Shown one piece after another: positions 15,588 through 24,344 of a DNA stretch of 64,000 nucleotides; position 1 is the first letter of the stretch; the number at the start of each line of letters is the position of its first letter. Origin of the DNA: an uncultured bacterium (GTDB taxonomy: Bacteria > Cyanobacteriota > Vampirovibrionia > Gastranaerophilales > Gastranaerophilaceae); assembly GCA_902777385.1 (NCBI GenBank), contig CACYTP010000004.1, positions 124,001 through 188,000 on the forward strand, written 5' to 3'. Position numbers and translations under genes: made by a program. The notes beneath the pieces were generated by a model. That model had not been told where the DNA came from, did no database searches, and was given only the letters and a program-made list of their open reading frames with translations.

Positions 15588-15935
15588 TTATGAGTGTGAT
15601 TTTTTTATAAAGTTTTCAGCAGATTTAATCATATCTTCCGTAATAGACAAGAAAGCATGTATCAATTCACTATCTCTTTTTTCAAAACCCAATTTTACCA
15701 CTTTGTCACCAAGTCTATTATTACTGATAGTAAAAACGCTTTTACCTGTATTCTTATTTTCCGCAATAGATATAACAGAATCATTATATCCCCAATTTTC
15801 AAATCTTTTGGCACAAGAATCAATACAATCCGAAATTTCTCTTGAAGAGCTTTTTCTCAATTTTGCATAAGCCGATGAATCAAGCTTTGCCCCAAATTGC
15901 GTTCCTGATATTCTGTAAGTATTATTGTTAATCAT
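15588..15935 (-). CDS. Small protein of unknown function with F-G motif
   Basis: This is a 115-residue protein starting MINNNTYRISGTQFGAK, with F-G-A-K at residues 14-17. It then has a helix with two Cys (SDCIDSCAKRFENWG), a beta-rich centre (VISIAENKNTGKSVFTISNN) and a C-terminal helix. A similar fold pattern, helix then ENKNTGKS/EDKNTGKSI then strand, appears in the 162-residue protein at 29749, so the two may be distant paralogues. The ATG at 15935 has AGGTG just upstream. No function is assigned. Confidence 0.55.
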   Translation of the reverse strand: MINNNTYRISGTQFGAKLDSSAYAKLRKSSSREISDCIDSCAKRFENWGYNDSVISIAENKNTGKSVFTISNNRLGDKVVKLGFEKRDSELIHAFLSITEDMIKSAENFIKKSHS

Positions 15936-15985
15936 ATTCACCTGACCTTCAAAACTTTATAAAAACCGTAAATATATTTTTTTGC

Positions 15986-15991
15986 TATAAT
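15986..15991 (+). promoter_or_regulatory. -10 box that makes birA likely leaderless
   Basis: A perfect TATAAT ends 6 bp before the birA ATG at 15998, so transcription should begin at or within the start codon. No ribosome site is present and no clear -35 was found. Confidence 0.5.
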
Positions 15992-15997
15992 TTTAAT

Positions 15998-16717
15998 ATG
16001 AATTTATTATATTTGGAAGAGATTGATTCAACGAATAAATATGCCAAAGAAAATATTACCTCAATTAGTGACGGCACAATAGTTTACACCCAAAATCAAA
16101 CCGACGGGAGGGGCAGACTCAACCGCAAATGGTCTTATTTGGGAAAAGATAATATCTATGCAAGCATAGTACTTAAACCATCCGATACAATATTGCCTGT
16201 ATATTCAAATTTAACGCAGCTTTTATGCCTTATATTATGTCAAACTTTTGAAGAATACGGAACAAATCCGAAAATAAAATGGCCTAATGACGTACAAATT
16301 AACGGCAAAAAAATTTCAGGGATTTTAGCAGAAGCTGTAATGGGTAAAGGAGTACTCAAGGGAATAGTTTTAGGCTTTGGAGTAAACCTTAATACAACAC
16401 AGGAAACACTTGATAAAATAGATCAGCCGGCGACCTCACTTAATATAGAAACGGGTAAAACTATTGACAGAGAAGAATTTTTAGAAAAACTGTCTACACG
16501 ATTTTGTTTGTTATATAATAAATTTATTGAGGGTGGATTTTTATTAATAAGAGAAGATTACATAAGAAGAGCCGGATTCCTCAATAAAGATATAACCGTA
16601 AAAGTTCTTAATGAGAAGTATTGCGGAGTAGCCACCGATGTGACTGAAAACGGGGCATTAAAACTTAAAGACAAAAATAACAAAGAACACATATTACTAA
16701 TAGGAGATATATTATGA
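15998..16717 (+). CDS. birA: Biotin-protein ligase (no DNA-binding domain)
   Basis: This 239-residue enzyme activates biotin as biotinyl-AMP and attaches it to the biotin carrier Lys. The ligase core begins immediately: EEIDSTNKYAKE, then TDGRGRLNRKWSY (the GRGRxxRxW biotinyl-AMP loop), KIKWPNDVQINGKKISGILAE and a C-terminal SH3-like cap. The N-terminal winged helix of regulatory BirA is absent, so it is catalytic only. It overlaps oadG by 4 bp (ATGA) and leads an operon whose OadA carries a biotin domain, so OadA is the obvious client. Translation probably starts leaderlessly. Confidence 0.92.
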   Translation: MNLLYLEEIDSTNKYAKENITSISDGTIVYTQNQTDGRGRLNRKWSYLGKDNIYASIVLKPSDTILPVYSNLTQLLCLILCQTFEEYGTNPKIKWPNDVQINGKKISGILAEAVMGKGVLKGIVLGFGVNLNTTQETLDKIDQPATSLNIETGKTIDREEFLEKLSTRFCLLYNKFIEGGFLLIREDYIRRAGFLNKDITVKVLNEKYCGVATDVTENGALKLKDKNNKEHILLIGDIL

Positions 16718-16947
16718 ACAGTGAATTATGGATACAAGGGCTTGTCGCAATGTGTATCGGAATGGGAACAGTACTTAGTTTCCTATGCTTGATGATTATT
16801 GTAATGCACATTATGTCAGCCATTGTAAAAAAATTGAACCTGATATTCCCTGAAGTTATTGCTCAACCTGCAGGGGTTAAAAAAGTTTCTTCATCTAATG
16901 ACGAAGAAATTGCCGTAGCAATACTTTCAGCAATGTTTAGAAAATAA
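16714..16947 (+). CDS. oadG: Na+-pumping decarboxylase gamma subunit (OadG-like)
   Basis: This is a 77-residue protein with one membrane helix (about residues 8-36, LVAMCIGMGTVLSFLCLMII), followed by a charged tail containing NDEEIAVAILSAMF. That layout and the context between birA and oadA match the gamma subunit, which anchors and assembles the alpha and beta subunits. The sequence is short and poorly conserved in general, so operon position carries much of the weight. Its ATG overlaps the birA stop. Confidence 0.82.
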   Translation: MNSELWIQGLVAMCIGMGTVLSFLCLMIIVMHIMSAIVKKLNLIFPEVIAQPAGVKKVSSSNDEEIAVAILSAMFRK

Positions 16948-16973
16948 GTAAATAAATTAAGGGAGATAAATAA

Positions 16974-18788
16974 ATGACAAAACTAATTAAAGTTATGGAT
17001 ACGTCATTCAGAGACGGTTTCCAATCAATTTTCGGGGCAAAAGTCCTCGTTGATGACTTTATTCCGGCATTACAGTCAGCTGTTGATGCAGGTTTAAAAC
17101 ATTTTGAAACAGCAGGCGGTGCAAGATTTCAGGCTCCGATATTTTTCTGTAACGAAAATGCTTTCGAAACTATGGATAAAATCAGAGCTGCAGTAGGACC
17201 TGATGTAAAATTACAATCTTTAGCTCGTGGTGTTAACGTTGTTGGTTTGAACTCTCAGCCTCGTGACGTTATTGATTTACACGCAAAAATGTTTGCAAAA
17301 CACGGCGTAAACGTAATCAGAAACTTTGATGCGTTGAATGATGTTAATAACTTAATCGATTCGGCAAACAGTATTAAAAAACACGGACTTCAGCATGAAG
17401 TAACTATCACAATGATGGAATTGCCGTTTGGCTGCGAAGGTGCTCATGATGTTGCTTTTTACGAAAAAGTTTTGAGAAACATTCTTGATTCGGGTTTACC
17501 GTTTGACAGTTTGGCATTTAAGGATGCTTCAGGTACATCTAATCCTAGAAAAGTATATGCAACCGTAAAAATGGCTCGTGAATTATTAGGTCAGGATGCT
17601 CACATTCGTTTCCACTCACACGAAACAGCAGGTACAGGCTTAGCTGCATATCTTGCAGCTCTTGAAGGTGGTGCTGACGGAATTGATTTAGCTATGAAAC
17701 CTGTTTCAGGCGGTACCGGTCAACCAGATATTATTTCTATGTGGCATGCTCTGAAAGGCACTGAATATGATTTAGGTTTGGATATCAAGAAAATTATGGA
17801 AACAGAAGAAATATTCAAGGATTGCATGAAAGATTATCCTATTTCACCTATTTCATTAGCGGTTAACCCTATATTAATTCAGGCTCCGCTTCCGGGTGGT
17901 GCTACAGCAACAACTGTTAACCAGTTAAAAGACATGGGTATGCTTGACAAATTCCCTAAACTGATTGCAAATATGAAAGAAGTCGTTGAAAGAGGCGGTT
18001 TTGCTACATCAGTTACACCTGTTTCACAATTCTATGCTCAGCAATCATTCTTAAATGCAATCACTGAACATCCTTGGGAACAGGCAAATCCGGGTTATGC
18101 AAAGATGTTGCTCGGTTACTTCGGTAAAACACCTTGTGAACCTGATCCTGAATTGGTTAAATGGGCAGAAGAAAAAACAGGACTTAAACCTACAACTGAA
18201 CACGTTGTTGACTTGAATGAAAAAGATCCTGAAAAAGGTTTGAAAGCTGCGGAAGAAAGATTAAAAGCTGCAGGACTTCCTGTAACTGATGAAAACTTAT
18301 TCATAGCTGCAGCATGCAAAGACGGTAACGTTGATAAAGGTATTGATTTCTTACTTGGCAAAGGTCAGGTATCTGTCAATAAAAAATCTGCTGATGCACC
18401 TGCTGCAGCAAGCACTCAGACATCTTCAACAGGTGAATATACAATCAAAGTTAACGGTAAAAATTATGCAGTTAAACTTGACGGTGATAACAAAGCTACA
18501 GTTAACGGAAAGACTTATGATATTGCCGTTAAAGCAGGTATTGAAACAAAAGGCTCATCAGCTTCATCAGGTAATGGTGAAGAAGTTAAAGCAGGATTAC
18601 CTGGTAACGTGTTAAGACTTGAAGTTTCAGAAGGCGACGAAGTTGCTGAAGGTGATGTACTTTTGGTTATGGAAGCTATGAAAATGGAAACAGAAGTAAA
18701 AGCTCCAAAAGCAGGTACTATTCAATCAGTTCTTGTTGCACAGGGCGATAAAGTAGTTACGGGTCAAGCTTTGGTAACTATAGGTTAA
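16974..18788 (+). CDS. oadA: Oxaloacetate/pyruvate carboxyltransferase alpha subunit with biotin domain
   Basis: This 604-residue protein combines an N-terminal carboxyltransferase TIM barrel (MDTSFRDGFQSIFGAKV; metal and substrate region FHSHETAGTGLAAYLAALE), a PYC_OADA domain, a Ser/Ala/Thr-rich linker at about residues 460-480 and a C-terminal biotinyl domain with EAMKMETE. The biotin Lys lies about 35 residues from the end. It transfers CO2 from a beta-keto acid to biotin; OadB then decarboxylates carboxybiotin and pumps Na+. The FRDGFQS start differs from the usual LRDAHQS of OadA, so the exact keto-acid substrate is less certain than the reaction type. Confidence 0.93.
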   Translation: MTKLIKVMDTSFRDGFQSIFGAKVLVDDFIPALQSAVDAGLKHFETAGGARFQAPIFFCNENAFETMDKIRAAVGPDVKLQSLARGVNVVGLNSQPRDVIDLHAKMFAKHGVNVIRNFDALNDVNNLIDSANSIKKHGLQHEVTITMMELPFGCEGAHDVAFYEKVLRNILDSGLPFDSLAFKDASGTSNPRKVYATVKMARELLGQDAHIRFHSHETAGTGLAAYLAALEGGADGIDLAMKPVSGGTGQPDIISMWHALKGTEYDLGLDIKKIMETEEIFKDCMKDYPISPISLAVNPILIQAPLPGGATATTVNQLKDMGMLDKFPKLIANMKEVVERGGFATSVTPVSQFYAQQSFLNAITEHPWEQANPGYAKMLLGYFGKTPCEPDPELVKWAEEKTGLKPTTEHVVDLNEKDPEKGLKAAEERLKAAGLPVTDENLFIAAACKDGNVDKGIDFLLGKGQVSVNKKSADAPAAASTQTSSTGEYTIKVNGKNYAVKLDGDNKATVNGKTYDIAVKAGIETKGSSASSGNGEEVKAGLPGNVLRLEVSEGDEVAEGDVLLVMEAMKMETEVKAPKAGTIQSVLVAQGDKVVTGQALVTIG

Positions 18789-18806
18789 TAAAGGGGGTAA
18801 ATTAAG

Positions 18807-19997
18807 ATGACAATTAATATTCAAGACGGTTTACTCCAGTTATGGAATTCAACGGGTATTATGACGTTTTTACAACCTCAGGATCCGTCTATAACAAACT
18901 GCTTTGAACAATTCTTACATGTCCATGGACACTGGATAATGATTCTTGTTTGTTTATTCTTGCTCTGGTTGGGTATTAAGAAACAATTTGAACCGTTACT
19001 TCTTGTACCAATAGCATTTGGCGGTTTGCTATCAAACATTCCGATGCCGTTAGGAGAAGAAATAGCAGGTCCAAACGGATTTTTGGGAATTATATTTGAA
19101 GCAGGTATTCATAAAGGATTATTCCCGTTGATAATCTTCATGGGTGTCGGAGCAATGACAGACTTTGGTCCTTTGATTGCAAATCCGAGAATGGCACTGT
19201 TAGGTGGTGCAGCCCAATTCGGTATATTCGGTGCTTTATTAATGGCATACTGTATATTCGGGTTCACTTTACCTGAAGCAGCATCAATCGGTATTATCGG
19301 TGGTGCGGACGGTCCGACTTCAATTTATGTAACTACAAAACTTGCAGAAAACTTACTCGGACCTATCGCAGTTGCGGCTTATTCATATATGGCATTAGTT
19401 CCTGTTATTCAACCGCCAATTATGAGATTGTTGACAACAAAAACCGAAAGACAAATTCAGATGACACAATTAAGAGAAGTATCAAAAAGAGAAAAAATAG
19501 TATTTCCTCTTATGATTTTACTTCTTTGCGTAATTCTTTTACCTAGTGCATGTCCGTTACTTGGGGCTTTATGTTTCGGTAATTTATGTAAAGAATGCGG
19601 TGTTGTGGAAAGACTTTCCGATACAATGCAGAACGCATTAATCAATATTGTAACGATATTCTTAGGCTTGTCAGTCGGTTCAAAACTGTCAGCAGAGCAG
19701 TTTTTGACATTACAGACAATATTCATTCTTATTTTGGGTATCATTGCATTCTCGCTTGCAACAGCAGCAGGTGTATTGATGGCTAAGTTAATGAATGTAT
19801 TTTCTAAGAACAAAATCAATCCGCTTATCGGTTCAGCAGGGGTTTCAGCTGTACCTATGGCAGCCCGTGTATCAAACAAAGTCGGTTTAGAGGAAAATCC
19901 TCAAAACTTCTTGCTGATGCATGCTATGGGACCTAACGTATCAGGCGTAATTGGTTCTGCAGTAGCAGCCGGCGTATTACTGGCACTTTGCCACTAA
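18807..19997 (+). CDS. oadB: Na+-pumping decarboxylase beta subunit
   Basis: This is a 396-residue polytopic membrane protein with about nine to eleven helices. It decarboxylates carboxybiotin on OadA and exports Na+. Family signatures seen are [32 protein letters not shown] and [17 protein letters not shown], which hold the Asp and Ser residues of the Na+ path. GGGGG-type ribosome site and 18-bp spacing place it in the birA-oadG-oadA operon. A strong terminator follows. It is probably a main source of the sodium-motive force here. Confidence 0.95.
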   Translation: MTINIQDGLLQLWNSTGIMTFLQPQDPSITNCFEQFLHVHGHWIMILVCLFLLWLGIKKQFEPLLLVPIAFGGLLSNIPMPLGEEIAGPNGFLGIIFEAGIHKGLFPLIIFMGVGAMTDFGPLIANPRMALLGGAAQFGIFGALLMAYCIFGFTLPEAASIGIIGGADGPTSIYVTTKLAENLLGPIAVAAYSYMALVPVIQPPIMRLLTTKTERQIQMTQLREVSKREKIVFPLMILLLCVILLPSACPLLGALCFGNLCKECGVVERLSDTMQNALINIVTIFLGLSVGSKLSAEQFLTLQTIFILILGIIAFSLATAAGVLMAKLMNVFSKNKINPLIGSAGVSAVPMAARVSNKVGLEENPQNFLLMHAMGPNVSGVIGSAVAAGVLLALCH

Positions 19998-20019
19998 TAT
20001 TTATAAACTAAAAACCTTG

Positions 20020-20050
20020 ACCAGTCTTATCATTTGATAAGACTGGTTTT
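20020..20050 (+). terminator. Terminator of the birA-oadGAB operon
   Basis: ACCAGTCTTATC pairs with GATAAGACTGGT, followed by TTTGTTTTG. Confidence 0.88.
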
Positions 20051-20143
20051 GTTTTGTAAATATTTATTAAATAAAAGGGCAATTTTTAACACAGAAATTT
20101 CTTTATATAAGAGTGTGTAAATATAGTGTGAGGTAAAAATTTT

Positions 20144-20440
20144 ATGGCAATTAGTCCTGTATCAGTCAGATGTTACAATCCAATGTTTAGAGGGGATGAA
20201 CAACCGCCTGCTCAACCGATTGAGGGTAAACAAGAATCTAAACAGGATAAAGTTCAGACATTAGTGAACAACACAAATAAAGAAATAGATTTACAGCAAA
20301 AGGAATTACGGGTAGAAATTCTTGAAGATAAATTAAAGGCAAACGACTTGTCAGAAGAAGAACGCTCAGAATTACAAGCTATGCTCGTACAAGCAAAAGC
20401 TGATTATGAAAACACAAATAAACTGGATTTAATAGCGTAA
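20144..20440 (+). CDS. Small coiled-coil protein with N-terminal F-x-G motif
   Basis: This is a 98-residue protein starting MAISPVSVRCYNPMFRGDEQ, with F-R-G at residues 15-17. A Pro/Gln-rich linker follows, then a continuous heptad-like helix from about residue 40 to the end (LQQKELRVEILEDKLKAND, ELQAMLVQAKADYENTNK). There is no signal peptide and no enzyme motif. Not a recognised family; its value lies in sharing the short N-terminal motif with other small proteins of this window. Confidence 0.55.
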   Translation: MAISPVSVRCYNPMFRGDEQPPAQPIEGKQESKQDKVQTLVNNTNKEIDLQQKELRVEILEDKLKANDLSEEERSELQAMLVQAKADYENTNKLDLIA

Positions 20441-20463
20441 CTACACATAAACCATACAGATGA

Positions 20464-20490
20464 CGGTATCTGAAATTATTTCAGATACCG
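20464..20490. repeat. Perfect 13-bp inverted repeat between two small genes
   Basis: CGGTATCTGAAAT-T-ATTTCAGATACCG is a 27-bp near-perfect palindrome. With a one-base centre it could extrude as a cruciform, act as a protein site, or form a stem in RNA. The U-tract is too weak for a classic terminator. Confidence 0.6.
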
Positions 20491-20524
20491 CTTTGAAAAA
20501 GATTACCAATGGAGAAATAAACAA

Positions 20525-20953
20525 ATGGACGTCAGATGCAATCAATCACCAAGTTTTGGAAAATTAAAAGGAAATATTCTGTTGGAACAAACTCCTGAAA
20601 TAAAAGCAGCTCAGGAGGCACTTGCTCATTGTAAACACTGGCATGTTGTATCTGACGGCAACGGCTATAAACTTGAATACAAAGATACATCAAAGACTTA
20701 CGAAGTTGCAGACAAACCGAAACGCCACAGAACAAGTACATTATTCATAAGAACTTTTGACAAAGCTCACAAAGTTAAAGGAAAAATTACCAGTTTTAGG
20801 GTAGATTTAAACTCTCATGAAGAAGCACTTGCTCTTTACAAAAGAATTATGTCCACAACCGGACTGGAAAAAATGGTGATTATAGCAAAAGCTTTGGAAG
20901 AACAGGTTATCAAAAGAAATCACGATAAGAAAATCAAGAAATTATTTGCATAA
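20525..20953 (+). CDS. Small basic protein of unknown function with F-G motif
   Basis: This is a 142-residue, Lys-rich protein starting MDVRCNQSPSFGKLKGN, with S-F-G-K at residues 10-13. A beta segment (HWHVVSDGNGYKLEYKDTSK), a basic stretch (KPKRHRTSTLFIRTF) and C-terminal helices follow. Two His and one Cys cluster in the EALAHCKHWH segment, which might bind metal, though nothing else supports that. There is no signal peptide. It follows another F-x-G protein by 84 bp. Function unassigned. Confidence 0.55.
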   Translation: MDVRCNQSPSFGKLKGNILLEQTPEIKAAQEALAHCKHWHVVSDGNGYKLEYKDTSKTYEVADKPKRHRTSTLFIRTFDKAHKVKGKITSFRVDLNSHEEALALYKRIMSTTGLEKMVIIAKALEEQVIKRNHDKKIKKLFA

Positions 20954-20955
20954 TC

Positions 20956-20984
20956 TTGAGCAAATGTAAGATATATGTTATAAT
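20956..20984 (+). promoter_or_regulatory. Promoter upstream of the interrupted pilin-like gene
   Basis: TTGAGC at 20956-20961 is separated by 17 bp from a perfect TATAAT at 20979-20984. An AGGAGGG ribosome site at 21003 and ATG at 21018 follow. Confidence 0.7.
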
Positions 20985-21017
20985 AATAATGACGACAATA
21001 ACAGGAGGGTGAAAACT

Positions 21018-21044
21018 ATGGCTATATCTGCATTCAGGGAGTGA
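21018..21044 (+). other. Eight-codon leader ORF ending in UGA, in frame with the pilin
   Basis: ATG at 21018 has an AGGAGGG site at ideal spacing and encodes MAISAFRE, then UGA at 21042-21044. The frame stays open after the UGA straight into the pilin-like protein. It is therefore either a true leader peptide or the 5' end of an interrupted gene. Confidence 0.6.
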
Positions 21045-21060
21045 GGACTAAAACTCACTC
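21039..21060 (+). promoter_or_regulatory. Stem-loop containing the in-frame UGA
   Basis: GAGTGAG (21039-21045) pairs perfectly with CTCACTC (21054-21060) across loop GACTAAAA. The stop codon UGA sits in the 5' strand of the stem. Confidence 0.55.
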
Positions 21061-21071
21061 GTAGCAATGGT

Positions 21072-21893
21072 TTGCACGATTTAGAAAATTTAGCAGCTAA
21101 ACAATTAACCGGCTTGAAATACACTGCTTCATACATAATTAGAGATAGGAAAACCGCATTTACCTTGGCTGAGGTTTTAATAACGCTTGGTATAATTGGT
21201 GTAGTTGCGGCAATGACGTTGCCGACACTTATACAAGGTTATCAAAAGAGTGTAGCGGCAAACAGATTAAAACAAGCTTACGCACAGATTACTGTAGCAA
21301 TGGATAAAGCATCTGCCGATTATGACGGCGGACCTATGGAAACCTGGTGTTCAGGTGATGAAACAATCAACGGAGTTACTTTCAGTAAATTTCATCAGGG
21401 ATGTTTTCATCGTGCAATGAAAGAGATTGCCGTTAAAATGTATCCTTCGCCTGATGATGTAAGACATGCAGCCTGCTATGAAGGTAAAGAATACAGACCA
21501 TATACTGCGATGGATGGTTCTACTGAAAGATTTACAACTAATCACATGCACTTTTCTACAGAATCATGGTCAGCAAAACTCCCAAGCGGTGCTTGTGTAA
21601 TTTGGAACGGGGTTTATACTCACGATGCGAGCGGAAAAGTCTGGATTGATATAGATGGTCCTTATGCAGGGTTTAACAGAATGGGCAAAGACTTATTCTA
21701 CTTTAGTTATGCGTACGGCAGAGACAATATAGCTCATGGACAAGGACAAAACGGGCGAAGTCTGACTGTTGGTTATCAGGGAACACGCAGAAGTGATTTG
21801 GTAAGATGGTGTGATAACGGAGTCGGAGACTCATGTACACCGCTAGTTGTGTACGATGGTTGGCAAATTAAGAAGGATTATCCGTGGCACTAA
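21072..21893 (+). CDS. Type IV pilin/pseudopilin-like protein, 5' end interrupted by UGA
   Basis: The protein carries the N-methylation/prepilin-peptidase signal KTAFTLAEVLITLGIIGVVA at about residues 31-50 of this part, with the usual Glu at +5. The hydrophobic helix MTLPTLIQGYQK follows. The roughly 220-residue C-terminal domain has several Cys (WCSGDET, HQGCFHR, HAACYEG, SGACVIW) that could form disulfides outside the cell. This family would assemble in a pilus or secretion pseudopilus. No ribosome site precedes the TTG at 21072. The well-formed start is at 21018 in the same frame but is separated by UGA. Readthrough, a recent nonsense mutation, or a sequence error are all possible. Confidence 0.7.
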   Translation: MHDLENLAAKQLTGLKYTASYIIRDRKTAFTLAEVLITLGIIGVVAAMTLPTLIQGYQKSVAANRLKQAYAQITVAMDKASADYDGGPMETWCSGDETINGVTFSKFHQGCFHRAMKEIAVKMYPSPDDVRHAACYEGKEYRPYTAMDGSTERFTTNHMHFSTESWSAKLPSGACVIWNGVYTHDASGKVWIDIDGPYAGFNRMGKDLFYFSYAYGRDNIAHGQGQNGRSLTVGYQGTRRSDLVRWCDNGVGDSCTPLVVYDGWQIKKDYPWH

Positions 21894-22906
21894 TCTTCAA
21901 GTAAAGATTTAGCATCAATTTCTGTTTTAAGTTTCAGAGCAAAGATGTTGTCGAAATTAAATTCTTTTATTTTGACAGCATCTTTTTCTGTTGTAATAAT
22001 CGGACAATCTGTCTTTGGAATATCCGTTTCAATATATTGATGATGATCATCAAAAACGATTTTTTTATCAATCACAAAACCGTTCAAAAATTCAAAAAAC
22101 TGCTCAGGCTGTCCTATTGCCGACAACGCAACAACTTTTGTTCCTTTTTGAAGATGAAAATTAGTTTTAATATTATAAACATAATCAGGTTCAGTCTTAC
22201 ATACGGAGGTACTAATATCAAACCTGTTCTCTAAAATTCGGGATAATCTTTCAGCTTCATCATGAACTGTATTTTTACTCACTATAATCAACTTATTTGC
22301 ACGAGAAATAGAGTCAATTCCTTCTCTTAACGGTCCTGCCGGAAGTACACATTCGTTTCCGAATTGTTTTTCAGAATCCATTAAAATCAAATCCAAATCT
22401 CGATAAAGTTTCCGATGTTGAAAACCATCGTCAAGAATAATTTTAGTTACACCGAACTCCTTAATCGCAAATTCCGCAGCCTTATATCTGTTTTTTGAAG
22501 TAACAACAACGACTTTTGTTTCCTGAGCAAGCCAATACGGTTCATCTCCGGCAAATCTGGCATTATAATAGACCTTTTCTCCGTCAGAAATGAGATTAAT
22601 ATTTTTGTTTGATAATCTGCCGCCATAACCTCGAGATATAACAGCAACTTTTTCACCTTTTTGGATTAAATACTTTGCTATTTCAGCTACAACAGGAGTT
22701 TTTCCAACACCGCCCGTAGTAAGATTTCCTACCGAAATTACATAAGCATCAACCTTTTTGGGTTTGATATACTTCTTATCGTACAGATAATTTTTAAAGT
22801 TACTTCCGATACCGTAAAACAAAGATGCAAACTTCAATATGTTGAACAGGAAGCCTTTAGCATCTTTGTTGTAGTGTAATTTAGTAATTTCGGTTTTTAT
22901 GTTCAC
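21890..22906 (-). CDS. lpxK: Tetraacyldisaccharide 4'-kinase
   Basis: LpxK phosphorylates the 4' position of the lipid A disaccharide at the inner membrane, which means an outer membrane with LPS. The P-loop is ISVGNLTTGGVGKTPVVAE (residues about 58-76). An N-terminal amphipathic/hydrophobic helix (FLFNILKFASLFYGIG) and ILDDGFQHRKLYRDLDLILMD (the DDGFQH motif) are family-typical. Length (338) is normal. It overlaps the convergent pilin gene by 4 bp and lies 10 bp after an Mce-family gene with which it is probably co-transcribed. Confidence 0.95.
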   Translation of the reverse strand: MNIKTEITKLHYNKDAKGFLFNILKFASLFYGIGSNFKNYLYDKKYIKPKKVDAYVISVGNLTTGGVGKTPVVAEIAKYLIQKGEKVAVISRGYGGRLSNKNINLISDGEKVYYNARFAGDEPYWLAQETKVVVVTSKNRYKAAEFAIKEFGVTKIILDDGFQHRKLYRDLDLILMDSEKQFGNECVLPAGPLREGIDSISRANKLIIVSKNTVHDEAERLSRILENRFDISTSVCKTEPDYVYNIKTNFHLQKGTKVVALSAIGQPEQFFEFLNGFVIDKKIVFDDHHQYIETDIPKTDCPIITTEKDAVKIKEFNFDNIFALKLKTEIDAKSLLED

Positions 22907-22916
22907 GGTAAAACTC

Positions 22917-24278
22917 CTAGAACAACAACCTGAATATTAAAAATCTCTTATTCAATTTTTCTGAGAATTTCTTTAGATTTGCGGTTGTAACTTTTGCATC
23001 TTCAAGCAAGCTGTCAAGTTCAGTCTTATTCTCAGGAGTCATTTTATTTACGGAGGCAAGTGCCATTGACACATTATCCAATGCCCTGTTTGTGTTAGCT
23101 AAAGTATTTTTCAAATCTTTTTTCAACTGTTCATCTTTTGTCATAGCAGTAACAGAAGTTGAAATTTCAGCTAAATTATCAGTAATTGTTCTTATATCCT
23201 GAGCCATTTTCGTAGATTCTTGTTCGTTACCCATAATCTTATTAAGATTTCTAGCCAACTGATCAATCGAAGTTGATGTTGAAACTAAATTCTTTTTGAA
23301 CACAGGGTCCCCAACAATGTTGTTAATATTACCTGCAAGGGCATTAAAGTCAGCTGCGGTATGATTTGCCAATTCAATAAGCTCCTTGATATCGCCTTTT
23401 GAATCATCAATAAGCTGATTAATCTTATCAACAGTAACTTCAGCCTTCTTTGTAATTTCATCAATATTATTAACAGTAGCCTGTAATTCAGCTATTGTTT
23501 GATCAGATAACAATGTATTAACCTTCATATTAGTTTCAGTCAAGCTTTCGGCTGCTTTATACTGCCAATTCAAGAAGTCTGCAATTCTCATAGGCTCGAT
23601 AATCGTATATGGAGATTTTTGTTTCGGGTAAGGCGGTATTGTGTTATCCAATGCCGCAATTCTTAACTTCTTAATTCCGCCCTTGGATACAGCTTCACCT
23701 TTAATAAAGTTTGGCATAATTAATCCCGGAAGATTGATTATATAGTCAACTCTGTATGCGTAATTGGTAGTAACTTTATCTCTGACATTATAAGGCAGAG
23801 CATCTCTGTGAACTATCTGAACATCTCTTATAATACCTACGTCATAAAATTTATCACTTAATTTCATTTCAACAGGATCATCTTTGAACAGTACATCCTT
23901 ATTTATCATAGGGATATAAATAGTTCTTGTTTTTGGAGGAGTAATTTCTAAGAACAACTCCCCAATCAGACCTGACTGCTGAATTGAAAATGTAGATGCT
24001 CTCGGAATTTTAACCTGAGGATTTGTGATAACGAATTTAACTTTGACATAACTGTCTTCACCATCAATAGTAGGTGTGATTTGTTCAACCTGACCGACCT
24101 TTAAGCCCATCATCTGAACTCCTGCACCGGGACGCATACCGTTTACATCTTTAAACTGAATTTCTACACGGGGTGCTGAGGATATCGCTCTTCCTTTTAC
24201 CCTTATAACTACACCAATCAATATTATTAAGGATAATAGAGTTAATAATCCAACCTTAAACGATGATGAAAATTTCAT
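22917..24278 (-). CDS. Mce/MlaD-family lipid-transport substrate-binding protein
   Basis: This is a 453-residue membrane-anchored periplasmic protein. A single N-terminal helix (residues about 7-25, GLLTLLSLIILIGVVI) is followed by one MCE domain (VEIQFKDVNGMRPGAGVQMMGLKVGQVEQI). The C-terminal half is long and coiled-coil-like. MlaD-type hexamers pass phospholipids between inner and outer membranes. The start at 24278 was chosen because AGGAAGG precedes it; an upstream in-frame start adds 16 residues without a ribosome site. No permease or ATPase partner is in the window. It lies between prfB and lpxK on the same strand. Confidence 0.88.
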   Translation of the reverse strand: MKFSSSFKVGLLTLLSLIILIGVVIRVKGRAISSAPRVEIQFKDVNGMRPGAGVQMMGLKVGQVEQITPTIDGEDSYVKVKFVITNPQVKIPRASTFSIQQSGLIGELFLEITPPKTRTIYIPMINKDVLFKDDPVEMKLSDKFYDVGIIRDVQIVHRDALPYNVRDKVTTNYAYRVDYIINLPGLIMPNFIKGEAVSKGGIKKLRIAALDNTIPPYPKQKSPYTIIEPMRIADFLNWQYKAAESLTETNMKVNTLLSDQTIAELQATVNNIDEITKKAEVTVDKINQLIDDSKGDIKELIELANHTAADFNALAGNINNIVGDPVFKKNLVSTSTSIDQLARNLNKIMGNEQESTKMAQDIRTITDNLAEISTSVTAMTKDEQLKKDLKNTLANTNRALDNVSMALASVNKMTPENKTELDSLLEDAKVTTANLKKFSEKLNKRFLIFRLLF

Positions 24279-24344
24279 TATTACCTTCCTACTGTTATAT
24301 AACAATACACATTGTAACAAAAACAACAGAAATTGTAAAATAAA

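Noticed and set aside
21018-21893. Genome-wide reassignment of UGA to a sense codon
   Set aside because: prfB (RF2) is present with UGA-dependent autoregulation, and the other long genes are free of internal UGA.
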